Counted from the stretch's first letter, positions 16,816 to 25,982 are shown. The stretch is DNA of 36,861 nt from a bacterium (GCA_021815785.1 JAKAZS010000020.1:1-36861); one strand, 5' to 3'. Numbers and translations are program-made. Notes: generated by a model from the sequence alone, not told the origin.

Positions 16816-18720
16816 TTAATTAATGCCTTTTTCACGTTTTTCTTTTAATTCTAATTTATAAGCTTTTTCACTTAAATTTTCAATTTTCTTATTTAGTTTT
16901 TCAACTTCTTTGGCTGGCATATTTGGCGATAAGGCTAAATATGCTCGCAATTGTACTACTGCTTCTTTATACTTAGCACTGGTGCGTGGGGTTTCTTTCT
17001 CTAAAACCATGGCTAAGCCATAACGACTATCAGCAGAAAGTGGATTGTTAAAAATAGCACTGTTATATTTATCAACGGCACTAGCATATTGACGCTTACT
17101 AGCTAAATCACTAGCTAAGGTAAGATCTTGACGGGCGCCATCATAAGCTTTAGCGACACTGTCTAAGCCCCGATTAGCCCTGGCTTGAGCCTCAGGATAT
17201 GTAGAAGCTTTCTGATAAGCTTGTTTAGCTGCAGGTAGATCTTTAATCATTAAAGCTAAATCAGCAATGGCAAAAGTATCATTAGCTGTTTTGGCATTAT
17301 TAATAACCATATTCATTTCATCATTAGCCTGGGCAAAGTTGTTCGAAGCTAGGCAAGCCTCAGCATAGGCAATTCGCTCACCATCACTGGTGGGTTTAGG
17401 TAAATTGGCTAAATCGACTTTGGCTCCTGATAACGCTCGCATTTTGGCCTGGGCTAATCGTAATTCCATATTGTTAGGATTCATGGCTACCGCTTTGTCA
17501 ATTAAAGTTTGTGCCTGTTCAAACTCATTAGAAGCAAAAAAGGCACCACTGGCTTCACGGTTGGCCTTTAAGTAATAGGCTCTAGTTAGTCCTTGAGCGG
17601 CTAGCGAATTTTGCGGATCAATACTTAAAACATTCTCAAACTCTTTAATAGCATCATTTAATTTGCCAGCTTTTAAAGACTCTTCACCAATTTTTAATCT
17701 TAAATCTGAATTATTAGGCATAAGTTCTAGCCCCGAACGTAACTCTGCAATCGATAATTCTAAGTCGCCTCGATCTTCACGAATTTTAGCAATACCTATA
17801 TATGCTCCGGGATTTTCTGGTTTAATTCTGATAGCTTCTTGAAATTCTTTAATCGCCGCTACATTATTGCCTTGAGCATTATAAGCCTGTCCCATCGCTA
17901 AGTGAACTGGAGCCGAGTTGCGGTTCTGATACAAAGATGTATTTAATTCCTTTAAAGCTTGATCTAACATACCTTGCTGTAAATAACTTTCACCAAGTCC
18001 ATAATGGGCAGTAGAATTACCCGAATTAATGTCAATGGCCTTCTTAAATGATTCCATGGCTTTTGCGATATCGTTGGTTTTTAATTCATCCAGACCACGG
18101 CCTGAATAAGCTTCAGAATATTTGGGGTCATTTTTTATGGCGTCATTAAATTCAGTAATCGAATCTTGGTATTTACCTTCATCCTTATAAATCATGCCTA
18201 GATAATAGTGGGCTTCTGGCATCCCAGGATCTCCTTGTAAAGCAAGGTTGCACTCAGATTGGGCTTGGTTGAGCATAGCGTCACGATTTTTTATCACCGT
18301 AGTTGAAGATGACTGTAAACGATTAAATAAAACCATCGCTTTGCCTGCATGTGCCTGGCAATTATTCGGGTATTTAGCTAAGACTTTATCAAATTGTGCT
18401 TCAGCTGCATCCAGTTTAAATTGTTTGGCATAAGACATCCCTAATCCTACAGCTGCCGTTTGACTATCTTTGTGCTTTGCTACTACGTTTTTATAAACCT
18501 TAGTGGCTTCAGTATATTTCCCTTGTAACATTAAATCATCTGCCGCAGTTTCTTCTTGGTCGATGCGGCCTTTTAATTTTTTGGTATTTTTAGCAGCAAT
18601 GAAACTGTTATTTTGCCAGTTTTGAATCGAATTAGTAAGTTCATTGGACTTTACCATATTATTATTCAATATATAAAAGCTTAAAATTGCCAAATATAAA
18701 TTTTTCTCAAATATTTTCAT
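16816..18720 (-). CDS. Exported TPR-repeat protein at the head of the murD-ftsW-murG unit
   Basis: 634 residues. An N-terminal hydrophobic stretch (about 7-19, NLYLAILSFYILN) suggests export or an anchor. From about residue 50 to 400 there are roughly ten consecutive 34-residue TPRs (for example AHYYLGMIYKDEGKYQDSITEFNDAI and AHYGLGESYLQQGMLDQALKELNTSL). More diverged repeats continue to about 610, and the end is a Lys/Glu-rich helix. TPR arrays mediate protein-protein contact; no enzyme motif is visible. The start ATG 18720 has AGGA four bases upstream. murD follows after 12 bp, so this protein is expressed with the lipid II pathway and may act as an envelope or division scaffold. That role is inferred from position only. 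Confidence 0.88.
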   Translation of the reverse strand: MKIFEKNLYLAILSFYILNNNMVKSNELTNSIQNWQNNSFIAAKNTKKLKGRIDQEETAADDLMLQGKYTEATKVYKNVVAKHKDSQTAAVGLGMSYAKQFKLDAAEAQFDKVLAKYPNNCQAHAGKAMVLFNRLQSSSTTVIKNRDAMLNQAQSECNLALQGDPGMPEAHYYLGMIYKDEGKYQDSITEFNDAIKNDPKYSEAYSGRGLDELKTNDIAKAMESFKKAIDINSGNSTAHYGLGESYLQQGMLDQALKELNTSLYQNRNSAPVHLAMGQAYNAQGNNVAAIKEFQEAIRIKPENPGAYIGIAKIREDRGDLELSIAELRSGLELMPNNSDLRLKIGEESLKAGKLNDAIKEFENVLSIDPQNSLAAQGLTRAYYLKANREASGAFFASNEFEQAQTLIDKAVAMNPNNMELRLAQAKMRALSGAKVDLANLPKPTSDGERIAYAEACLASNNFAQANDEMNMVINNAKTANDTFAIADLALMIKDLPAAKQAYQKASTYPEAQARANRGLDSVAKAYDGARQDLTLASDLASKRQYASAVDKYNSAIFNNPLSADSRYGLAMVLEKETPRTSAKYKEAVVQLRAYLALSPNMPAKEVEKLNKKIENLSEKAYKLELKEKREKGIN

Positions 18721-18841
18721 AGGATCCTAGTCTCATAGTGTAATTTTAAGTAAACTTTAAATTTTTTATATTTTCTAAAAAATAATTTTATACTATTGAC
18801 AAGAAAAACAGCATAATTTTAAACAATGAGGATACAAACGT

Positions 18842-19594
18842 ATGTCAGGTCATTCAAAATGGGCTAATATTAAGCGGCAAAAAGCCGTCGTGGATGCTAA
18901 AAAAGGAGCTACTTACGCTAAGTTGTCAGCTGAAATCATGACAGCGGTTAAATTAGGTGGTAGCGATCCCAATATGAATATTCGTTTGCGAACTGCTATT
19001 GACAAGGCTAAATCTGAAGGAGTTCCTAATGATAATATTCATCGAGCCATTGAAAAAGGTGCAGGAGCGTCTAGTAACAGCAATATGGAAGTTTTAATTT
19101 ATGAAGGCTATGGTCCTGGTGGCGTAGCCGTTTTGGTTAAATGTTTAACTGACAATCGTAATCGCACTGCTGGAGATGTTCGTAGTTACTTTAGTAAATA
19201 TGGAGGAAATTTAGGCGATACTGGCTGTGTCAACTGGATGTTTATTGAACAAGGTGTTATTGAAATAAAAAAAACTGGCGATCTTGAAACAATTATCAAT
19301 ACGGCAATTGAATTGGCTGCAACAGATATCGATGATAGTAATGAGGATGTCATTTTTATTTATTGTCAGAATGATGATTTCAACAATCTATTAAATAAAC
19401 TTGAACCAATAGCTAAAATTATTAATGCTAATATTGAAATTAAACCAACTTTAATTAAGGAAATTGAAACTTTTGACCAGGCTAAACTATTAATCAAACT
19501 AATTGATATTCTGGAAAACCATGATGATGTTAGCGAAGTTATTTCAAACTTTGACATAAATGATGAATGGCTTGATAAGTTGAGTTTTACTTAA
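18842..19594 (+). CDS. yebC: YebC/TACO1-family protein
   Basis: Conserved cytosolic protein of 250 residues with the classic start GHSKWANIKRQKAVVDAKKG, then GGSDPNMNIRLRTAIDKAK, MEVLIYEGYGPGGVAV and FSKYGGNLGDTGCVNWMF. The family was long annotated as a DNA-binding regulator; members are now linked to translation, relieving ribosome stalling. Sequence alone does not decide between the roles here. A GAGGA ribosome site lies nine bases before the ATG, and a TTGACA is at 18796-18801, though no good -10 is correctly spaced from it. It is a single gene, divergent from the TPR-mur unit and convergent with the TonB-C-like gene. Confidence 0.95.
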   Translation: MSGHSKWANIKRQKAVVDAKKGATYAKLSAEIMTAVKLGGSDPNMNIRLRTAIDKAKSEGVPNDNIHRAIEKGAGASSNSNMEVLIYEGYGPGGVAVLVKCLTDNRNRTAGDVRSYFSKYGGNLGDTGCVNWMFIEQGVIEIKKTGDLETIINTAIELAATDIDDSNEDVIFIYCQNDDFNNLLNKLEPIAKIINANIEIKPTLIKEIETFDQAKLLIKLIDILENHDDVSEVISNFDINDEWLDKLSFT

Positions 19595-19617
19595 TTGTTT
19601 TTTTAGTAGTTTGGAAA

Positions 19618-20067
19618 TTATTTTTTTGGGGTTTTAGTAATTATTTTGGTAATTTGCCTTACCTCTAATTTACAAGTCATACCAGCCTTGCCATCACCAT
19701 GAGCGGAAAAATTAGAATCAAAACCTAAAGTTAAGATGATTTTGCTATCTGGACTAACGGCTAATTTAGGGAATTTTGTAGCCTGAATGGCCTTAAGTGC
19801 ACTTGCTTTAGCTAATTTATTATCAGGCGTACTAGTTATTTTAGTATCAAGAACTTTGCCTTCATTATTCAAATTAACTATTGCTTGAACCATGTTTTTG
19901 CCACTAGGTGGCTGCCAATTATTAGGCATTTCAGTTTTTACGACGTTTAAAAAACTGTCTATTTGTGCCTTGTTAATTGAATTGGTTTCATTGGCGATAA
20001 CCAAGTTGGCATTTAATAAGAGTAAAGATATTATAAAAATTCGGGTAATTAATTGTTTTATTAACAT
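19618..20067 (-). CDS. Exported TonB-C-like domain protein
   Basis: 149 residues. A signal peptide covers about 1-26 (LITRIFIISLLLLNANLVIA, then NETNS). The body has the TonB C-terminal layout: NNWQPPSGKNMVQAIVNLNNEGKVLDTKITSTPDNKLAKASALKAI is the strand-helix core in which a positively acting strand is followed by 'A..A...A' and a 'FPKL' turn. There is no transmembrane-Pro-rich TonB body, so this is a stand-alone periplasmic domain. GAGG lies just upstream of the ATG at 20067. It lies 57 bp downstream of the FIST gene and converges on yebC. A related domain ends the 901-aa protein at 10383-13088. Function is unknown. Confidence 0.75.
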   Translation of the reverse strand: MLIKQLITRIFIISLLLLNANLVIANETNSINKAQIDSFLNVVKTEMPNNWQPPSGKNMVQAIVNLNNEGKVLDTKITSTPDNKLAKASALKAIQATKFPKLAVSPDSKIILTLGFDSNFSAHGDGKAGMTCKLEVRQITKIITKTPKK

Positions 20068-20124
20068 TTAGACCTCAGCAGATTTAAGTTTTACTAATTT
20101 AAAACCAATAAATTAAGAATTTAA

Positions 20125-21327
20125 TTATTGACCTTCTTTCTTAATTATACATATTAATGTTGTATAGCCATGAACAAAGGTTTGATTTTCGGTTGGGGCA
20201 ATTTCACCATTACCGAAAAAACCAATTAGTGGAATATTTTTAAAATAATCTTTAAAATAACTTCCATCTTGATTATACCCGTAATTATCCTTACGACTTA
20301 AACAAGAAAATATTAAAGCGGCTGTTTGATCACTATCCAAATTATGTGTCTTACGATAATTATTTAACTTAAATCTTAAGTCTTCGATAGCTAGAGCTGA
20401 ATCATTGACATGAAATTGAATTGTTTTGCCAGTTTGTAAAAATTCTCCAACAACTAATGCACCATGATTAATTTCTAAACCAACTAATTCACGAATTAAA
20501 AAGTCGTCACTGGCAATATCGGTTTTAAATTCATTGCCGAGAATTCCAATTAGCATAGATTTCTTGGAAAGTTCACGTTCGTTTTCATTTAATGAAGTCA
20601 AAAGATCTTTGATTACAGTTAAGGCATTTTGATTATTTAATTCATATAAATAATTTCGGTCAGCTTTGGTTATCACATAACTTTTGCCAATTGGTTTATA
20701 ACTGTGGGCAAGGATAGTATCAATGGATAAATTACCAACTAATGTTATCCCCAAAATCCCTTCATAAAAGACTTGGTCATTGTAAAATAAAGCAATTTCC
20801 TGAGGATCATAACCGCCGCTTGGAATTCCACCGACTTTGACACAATTTGGATAGGCATAATCTAAGCCTTTAACTAAGTAATCAGCTGAAGATGAGAAAG
20901 GTTCAGGAAAAAGTAAAAATTTAGGCTTGTCGCTAGCCTTAACTTTAATTAATTCTTCCCAAGCCATTGGTGAAGCATCTTCATCGGGTAAATCGCTATC
21001 ATTTATGTGAAAAACATTTACCTGGACTTCATCTAAATTGGCAATCAGGAAAGTCATCGCATCCTTGACTTCCATTCCTGAGCTGACAATATCCTCCGCA
21101 CTACAGCCAATAAAAAGCTTGGGTTTTAAGACTGCCATTACTTGAGAACTCACATATTCATAATGACTACTATAGTACTTGCTGATAAAACCAATAATAA
21201 TTTGAGGTTGTTCGGTAAAACTGGTTTTTATTTTGTTATTGACATTAGCGATAATTTTCTTGACATCACTTAGGCGGGCACGTGAATACTTTAGCTCAGG
21301 TTGTTCAGTTACGGCAATAAATTTCAT
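20125..21327 (-). CDS. FIST-domain sensory protein
   Basis: 400 residues with no membrane segment, matching stand-alone FIST proteins. The N-terminal half (about 35-200) has the FIST N pattern: PQIIIGFISKYY, KLFIGCSAEDIVSSG and CVKVGGIPSGGYDPQEIALFYND. The C-terminal half (about 225-395) has the FIST C pattern: EINHGALVVGEFLQTGKTIQFHVND, AALIFSCLSR and the closing IGFFGNGEIAPTENQTFVHGYTT. FIST domains are proposed small-ligand sensors, usually attached to signalling modules; here the domain stands alone. The TonB-C-like gene follows 57 bp downstream and the APC transporter diverges 198 bp upstream, so it may sense what that transporter moves. That link is inference. Confidence 0.88.
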   Translation of the reverse strand: MKFIAVTEQPELKYSRARLSDVKKIIANVNNKIKTSFTEQPQIIIGFISKYYSSHYEYVSSQVMAVLKPKLFIGCSAEDIVSSGMEVKDAMTFLIANLDEVQVNVFHINDSDLPDEDASPMAWEELIKVKASDKPKFLLFPEPFSSSADYLVKGLDYAYPNCVKVGGIPSGGYDPQEIALFYNDQVFYEGILGITLVGNLSIDTILAHSYKPIGKSYVITKADRNYLYELNNQNALTVIKDLLTSLNENERELSKKSMLIGILGNEFKTDIASDDFLIRELVGLEINHGALVVGEFLQTGKTIQFHVNDSALAIEDLRFKLNNYRKTHNLDSDQTAALIFSCLSRKDNYGYNQDGSYFKDYFKNIPLIGFFGNGEIAPTENQTFVHGYTTLICIIKKEGQ

Positions 21328-21335
21328 AAATTAAA

Positions 21336-21475
21336 GATACTTTCTCATAATACTCAATTAATTTTAGCCTTTTTAACCAAAATAATTAATTTAAGAATAA
21401 TTTTTGTGATTAATTTACGAATTAAACACTTAATTAAAAACTTATACTAAAATTTTAGTTTATAAAGAAAGTATC
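21336..21475. promoter_or_regulatory. Divergent promoter region with 10-bp inverted repeats
   Basis: GATACTTTCT (21336-21345) recurs inverted as AGAAAGTATC (21466-21475), about 120 bp apart. Each copy lies near one of the divergent genes, FIST (-) and transporter (+). A second small palindrome, GTCAA-AATTG-TTGAC, is at 21481-21495 before the transporter start. These could be operator half-sites for shared regulation; no known regulator is recognised. Confidence 0.3.
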
Positions 21476-21525
21476 AACCTGTCAAAATTGTTGACCATAA
21501 TTAAATTAAAGGAATTTCATATATT

Positions 21526-23430
21526 TTGAGTATAAATATTTTTAAGGAAAATTTTAAATCCTGGTTTTTTGAAGGGCAGCTTAAAAATAAAGAAGGTCTT
21601 TCACCAGGACATCATAAAGTTCACTTATGGATAAACACTATGTGTTTAACTGGTGTTGATCTTTTTTCCTCACTTGGCTACACCCCAGGAATAGCAGCTT
21701 TAGCAGCTGGAGCTTTAGCTCCGTTAGCTACATTACTCTTAGTTGCCTTAATTCTCTTTGGTGTTTTACCGGTATATTTTAAAGTTGCTAAAGCTAGTCC
21801 TAATGGTCAAGGCTCACTAGCTATGCTGGAAAATCTTTTGCCAGGCTGGCAGGGTAAAGCCTTGATTTTATGTTTGCTTGGCTTTGCCGCTACGGATTTT
21901 ATTATTACGATAACATTATCAGCTGCTGATGCTACCGCTCACCTTGTCGAGAATCCACTCTTAAGAGCTTATCATTTATCACCAGTATTAGTTACTTTAT
22001 TATTACTGGTATTTTTAGGCGGTATATTCCTTTTGGGATTTACTGAAGCTATATCTGTATCAGTATTATTGGTTTCTAGTTATTTGTTTTTAAATCTTAT
22101 TGTTGTTTTTGCTGGATTTAAAGAATTATGGCAACATCCAATTTTTGTCAATGCTTGGATTACTAATTTATTTACTAGTTATCCTAATCCTTTAAAAATT
22201 ATTGGTTTAGCGATAATAGCCTTTCCAAAGTTAGCGCTTGGCATGTCGGGCTTTGAAACTGGGGTAGCGGTAATGCCTTTAGTTAAAGGTCATGACAGTG
22301 ATACTCCGGATAATCCAGTTGGACGAATTAAAAATACCCATAAATTATTATTAGTAGCTGCCGTAATTATGAGTTTTTATTTGATTACCACTACTTTTAT
22401 AACTAGCGTGTTAATACCCGCTAATGAATTTATTGAAGGTGGCAAAGCTAACGGCCGAGCTATTTCGTATTTGTCGCATAATTTATTAGGTCATGGTTTT
22501 GGCAGTTTATATGATTTTGTGACCATTTTAATTTTATGGTTTGCTGGAGCTAGCGCCTTAACTGGGTTGCTAAATCTCGTGCCGCGATATTTGCCAAGAT
22601 ATGGCATGGCACCAGAATGGGCTCGATCAATTAGACCGCTCGTGGTATTTTTTACCTTGGTTGGGGTTTTTGTTACCCTAATCTTTAAGGCAAATGTTGA
22701 CTTACAGGCTGGCGCCTATGCAACTGGGGTTTTGGTGTTAATGACTTCAGCTGGACTAGCCGTTACTTTACTCGTCTGGTCAAAATTCAGGCAGCGTTTA
22801 TTCTTTGGTATCGTAACTATAATTTTAACTTACACTGCCATAAATAATATTATTCAAAGGCCAGACGGCCTTCATATTGCTACCTTTTTTATCGTTGCGA
22901 TATTAATATCTTCGTTAAGTTCTCGCGCTCTAAGAGCTACTGAACTTAGAGTTCAAAGAGTAGTGCTCGATAATACCGCCCGTGAATTTATTGAAGAAGC
23001 CAAAAGTGATGTTATTAGAATTGTCGCCCATCGTCCTGGTGGTACTAATTATATGCAAAAAGAAAAAGAAGTTTGTGATTTACACAATATCCCGCCAGAT
23101 CACTTGATCTTTTTAGAAGTAAAATTAGGTGATGCCTCTGAATTTAGCTCTGATGTTTTTGAAGTTCAAGGTGTACGCAAAGGCAAGTATCGTGTCTTAA
23201 GAGGCAAGTGCCAGGCTGTACCTAACGCAATAGCGGCTTTATTGCTTCATATACGTGATATCACTGGACAACGACCTCATGTCTATATGGGCTGGACTGA
23301 AGGCAATCCCATTATGTATATTTTAAAATATTTATTTTTAGGTGAAGGCGAAACTGCTCCAGTAACCCGAGAAATTTTACGTGAATGTGAACATGAGCCA
23401 AAACAGAGACCTTTTGTTCACGTTGGATAA
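21526..23430 (+). CDS. APC-superfamily amino acid/cation transporter with C-terminal cytosolic domain
   Basis: 634 residues. About twelve hydrophobic segments occupy residues 45-480, beginning after the conserved [21 protein letters not shown] (about 37-57), which is the unwound first helix of APC permeases. [15 protein letters not shown] is another typical transporter stretch. Residues about 485-634 are soluble and contain [11 protein letters not shown], a putative small regulatory domain, and [14 protein letters not shown]. The substrate cannot be read. The start is TTG (21526) with AAAGGA about 12 bases upstream. It is monocistronic, divergent from FIST and followed by a hairpin at 23490-23521. 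Confidence 0.85.
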   Translation: MSINIFKENFKSWFFEGQLKNKEGLSPGHHKVHLWINTMCLTGVDLFSSLGYTPGIAALAAGALAPLATLLLVALILFGVLPVYFKVAKASPNGQGSLAMLENLLPGWQGKALILCLLGFAATDFIITITLSAADATAHLVENPLLRAYHLSPVLVTLLLLVFLGGIFLLGFTEAISVSVLLVSSYLFLNLIVVFAGFKELWQHPIFVNAWITNLFTSYPNPLKIIGLAIIAFPKLALGMSGFETGVAVMPLVKGHDSDTPDNPVGRIKNTHKLLLVAAVIMSFYLITTTFITSVLIPANEFIEGGKANGRAISYLSHNLLGHGFGSLYDFVTILILWFAGASALTGLLNLVPRYLPRYGMAPEWARSIRPLVVFFTLVGVFVTLIFKANVDLQAGAYATGVLVLMTSAGLAVTLLVWSKFRQRLFFGIVTIILTYTAINNIIQRPDGLHIATFFIVAILISSLSSRALRATELRVQRVVLDNTAREFIEEAKSDVIRIVAHRPGGTNYMQKEKEVCDLHNIPPDHLIFLEVKLGDASEFSSDVFEVQGVRKGKYRVLRGKCQAVPNAIAALLLHIRDITGQRPHVYMGWTEGNPIMYILKYLFLGEGETAPVTREILRECEHEPKQRPFVHVG

Positions 23431-23489
23431 GTGTAGTCAAAATAACATACACGTCTTTAAAGCTTAATTCGATCCGTTTATGATAAGAC

Positions 23490-23521
23490 TTAAAGTTTAA
23501 GTTAGCTAAGTTAAACTTTAA
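23490..23521. terminator. Hairpin between convergent genes
   Basis: TTAAAGTTTAA (23490-23500) is exactly inverted at 23511-23521 around a 10-base loop. It sits between the ends of the transporter (+) and the 83-aa gene (-), where a shared terminator is expected. It lacks a long T tract, so termination efficiency is uncertain. Confidence 0.5.
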
Positions 23522-23529
23522 ATAAGTAT

Positions 23530-23781
23530 TTAGGGGATTTCTTTAATTACTTTTTCAATTTTATCTTTAAGATCTTGGTATTCGGTTTTAACTAAATTTT
23601 CAACTGCTTGTTTCATTATTTCCGGAGCATATTTTACGGCATTAAAATCAGCCTGGGAAACATCACTGCCATTAGGTGAATTTGATTGATATTGTTGAGC
23701 AATTATATTTATACCATTTAATTTTTTTGCAGAATTATCTGAGCTTTTAGGCTTAGGTGTAAAGTCTTCAAATTTATCCAT
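23530..23781 (-). CDS. Small hypothetical protein (83 aa)
   Basis: Unrecognised soluble protein with no signal peptide and no cysteine. The N-terminal half is polar and probably disordered (FTPKPKSSDNSAKK, then Gln/Asn/Ser-rich). The second half is helical and charged, ending EYQDLKDKIEKVIKEIP. A GAGGG ribosome site lies about eight bases before ATG 23781, supporting real translation. It is the last minus-strand gene after the radical SAM and CPBP genes, separated from CPBP by 223 bp, so it could be part of that group (for example a substrate) or independent. No core-peptide-like pattern stands out. Confidence 0.6.
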   Translation of the reverse strand: MDKFEDFTPKPKSSDNSAKKLNGINIIAQQYQSNSPNGSDVSQADFNAVKYAPEIMKQAVENLVKTEYQDLKDKIEKVIKEIP

Positions 23782-23920
23782 ATCTTGACCCTCATATACC
23801 TTTACTTATGTTATTCCCATTGGTAATGAATATTAAACCATATAGCTAAATGGTTATTAACAAGTTCTGATGGCAAAACTTATTTCTGGCGTGGGTTTAT
23901 AAATAATTAACTTGCCTTAA

Positions 23921-24012
23921 CACAATTTTTCAATATAATTTATTTCCTTGAATAATGGCGGTCATTAACCCCGAGTGGAAAATTATCTTACAGTATGAAT
24001 AATCTCAACCTT
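23921..24012. repeat. Diverged copy of the perR upstream region
   Basis: This stretch aligns without gaps to 28378-28469: I count about 54 matches over the last 72 positions and 42 over the last 54. The shared part runs from CGGTCAT through GAAAATTA to ATGAATAAT and the codons after it. In the other copy that ATG opens the PerR-like gene; here the reading frame closes after 22 codons, and the sequence overlaps the last codons of the CPBP gene. It is either a genome-wide interspersed repeat or a remnant duplication. Confidence 0.6.
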
Positions 24013-24841
24013 GCTGGCTGTCATGAAGTAAAGCGTTTAAATTCCTGTCAAAAAAATAAATAATAATATTTACTATCAATAAAACAATAATGCCACAAAT
24101 ACCACAAACACCAATTATCAAATCATTGCCATTATTAATAAACATATACACCAATGGCGCACTAGCGTTATAAGCTGCATGAACGATTGTGCTTGCTATA
24201 ACTGATTTAGCCTTAATGCGTAAATAGCTAAAAATATTACTTAAAAGAATGCATTGAACAACAAATAAAGCTAACCCGATTTTAGGGTGCTGTGGATAAT
24301 TATAGCCAGCCAAAATTAATGGTGCATGCCAAATACCCCATATAATTCCAATAATCAGATTGGCTTTAAAAAAACTTAAACTTTTTAATTCACCAAGCAT
24401 CAGACCACGCCAGCCTAATTCTTCACCAAATGTAAACATCGACGTGAAAAAAGTATTAATCGTTAATATGCTAAATATAGACATGCCTAGATGAAATAAG
24501 CTAGGCTGTCTGTGCGAGGTAACTATTAAGCTATCTGTCAAAATATTAAAAATGGCCAATATAAATGGTAAAAACCATGCTACGGCAAACCACCTGTTTA
24601 ATCTTAGGCTTATGGCTAAAGGGCATTTGACGGGTTGCTTATAAATAAATTTCTGAACTATAATGGCAACAGTAGCTGGTATCATCATATAAATTAAAGC
24701 CATAGGCAAAAATAATTTAGAATTTATACTATTGCCTAAAGTAAAATAGGTTATGGCTAAGCCCCAATCTAGACCAAATGTCAGACCAAGAAAAACAAGA
24801 ATCTTTTTATAATTGGTAGTTATACTAATTGGAGTTACCAA
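24005..24841 (-). CDS. CPBP-family intramembrane metalloprotease
   Basis: 278 residues with about eight membrane segments. All three CPBP (Abi/CAAX-protease-like) motifs are visible: FGEELGWRG with E140, E141 and R145; WGIWHAPL with H172; and VHAAYNAS with H221 and N225. The family cleaves peptides in the membrane, including CAAX proteins in eukaryotes and bacteriocin or other peptide substrates in bacteria. The start is TTG (24841) with no strong ribosome site. It lies 79 bp downstream of the radical SAM gene on the same strand, a pairing seen in peptide-modification clusters. Its last codons lie inside the repeat at 23921-24012. Confidence 0.9.
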   Translation of the reverse strand: MVTPISITTNYKKILVFLGLTFGLDWGLAITYFTLGNSINSKLFLPMALIYMMIPATVAIIVQKFIYKQPVKCPLAISLRLNRWFAVAWFLPFILAIFNILTDSLIVTSHRQPSLFHLGMSIFSILTINTFFTSMFTFGEELGWRGLMLGELKSLSFFKANLIIGIIWGIWHAPLILAGYNYPQHPKIGLALFVVQCILLSNIFSYLRIKAKSVIASTIVHAAYNASAPLVYMFINNGNDLIIGVCGICGIIVLLIVNIIIYFFDRNLNALLHDSQQG

Positions 24842-24920
24842 AATCTTTAAAATTCAGAATTACTTTATATTATATCAAATCTTAGCAACCAAAATTATTA
24901 TTAAAAAACACCGCACCATT

Positions 24921-25823
24921 TTATGACAAACATAAATGCTTAGTTTGTGATAAAGCCCTTACGGTTTCAGATTGTTGACTTAGCCAGACATCTTTTAAAG
25001 AGTGATGTTCAACATTACCCATTTTTACAGTTTCCGTTCGTGCCCAATCACAGGGATAAACATTAAAGGAAGAATCAATTACGCAACTGGTAAATCCACA
25101 ATAACAATTTCTTTGAATGTTATTGATATGAGTATTTGTTACTTGTGAACCATTAACTCGAAAGGGCAGTAAAATACGTGATTCTGTGTATTTATTCTGT
25201 AATTTGCTAGCTTCTTGCCAGAAATATTGCATCTCTTTATCTTCAACTAATAACTTAGAAGCTGTGTTGCTGGATAAATGTTTTACGACAACTGCTGAAT
25301 AGCGAAATTGGCGAATTTTATGAAAAACTTCTGGAATTTGTAAGGCTGAATGTAAATTCCCTTTATGGACAACAGTTGAAAGTGTTAAATCAAGACCTGT
25401 TGCAATGGCTTTGTCAATAGCTGCCATAACTTCTAAACCCCGGCTGCGAAAACTATCATTTTCTTTTGGTATTGGTGAATCCAAGCTTAGTGATAAAGTA
25501 AATTCAATACCTTTGTCTTTAAGACTAATTAAACCTTGTAAAATTGTTTCATCCAATAATTTTAAGCCATTAGTATTAATGATTGGTCTCATTCCTGCCT
25601 TAAAACAAGTTTCAATCAATGTTAATAAATGTGGATAAAGCAAGGGTTCACCTCCAGATATAGTTATTGCCCAAACTGGAAATTTACCAAGTTCTTCAAT
25701 TAGGGTAATGGCTCTAGCTATCGACCATTGGCTCCCATTGAACGGAGCGGCACTACAATATTGACATTGTAACTGGCATTTAGAGTTAATTTCTAATAGT
25801 ACTGATAAAGGGCCTGATAACAT
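24921..25823 (-). CDS. Radical SAM enzyme with shortened SPASM-like C-terminus
   Basis: 300 residues. The SAM-cluster motif CQLQCQYC is at C16, C20 and C23, followed by ISGGEPLLYP (55-64). The C-terminal part holds C240, C242, C247 and C258 (CYCGFTSCVID...VYPCDWA) and C298, which resembles the first half of a SPASM auxiliary-cluster domain as in PqqE-type peptide modifiers. The usual final C-x2-C...C is absent, because a stop follows KHLCLS; the next in-frame codons (NGAVFF) offer no obvious continuation. No ribosome site precedes ATG 25823, and a TTGACA on this strand (25857-25852) would place the transcript start near the ATG, so the message may be leaderless. The PqqD-like gene lies 159 bp upstream. 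Probable role: modification of a ribosomal peptide or of a protein partner. Confidence 0.85.
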   Translation of the reverse strand: MLSGPLSVLLEINSKCQLQCQYCSAAPFNGSQWSIARAITLIEELGKFPVWAITISGGEPLLYPHLLTLIETCFKAGMRPIINTNGLKLLDETILQGLISLKDKGIEFTLSLSLDSPIPKENDSFRSRGLEVMAAIDKAIATGLDLTLSTVVHKGNLHSALQIPEVFHKIRQFRYSAVVVKHLSSNTASKLLVEDKEMQYFWQEASKLQNKYTESRILLPFRVNGSQVTNTHINNIQRNCYCGFTSCVIDSSFNVYPCDWARTETVKMGNVEHHSLKDVWLSQQSETVRALSQTKHLCLS

Positions 25824-25954
25824 AATTTTGTATTAATAACCTGTTTTATTTTGTCAATATAATTAACCAAGGAACCAATTGATTTATTTAGTTGACTTTA
25901 TTTTTATCATTTTAACTAACAGCCCTACAGTAACAAGATTTATTACTAATTGAG

Positions 25955-25977
25955 TTTAATAGTATCTTGCTATTAAA
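25955..25977. terminator. Hairpin between the PqqD-like and radical SAM genes
   Basis: TTTAATAG (25955-25962) and CTATTAAA (25970-25977) form a perfect 8-bp stem with a 7-base loop. It lies just after the stop of the PqqD-like gene on the minus strand. It may be a terminator or attenuator that sets the ratio of the small protein to the enzyme, or a processing site. No T tract follows, so this is tentative. Confidence 0.35.
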
Positions 25978-25982
25978 TAGGT

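Noticed and set aside
17390-18433. Plus-strand 61-codon ORFs within the TPR gene
   Set aside because: Antisense to TPR repeats, no support.
18796-18824. yebC promoter built on TTGACA
   Set aside because: No acceptable -10 at 16-18 bp, and a start there would cut into the ribosome site; left unannotated.
19366-19557. 63-codon minus ORF inside yebC
   Set aside because: Antisense to a conserved family; composition typical of a shadow frame.
25405-25638. 77-codon plus ORF inside the radical SAM gene
   Set aside because: Antisense to a gene with clear catalytic motifs.
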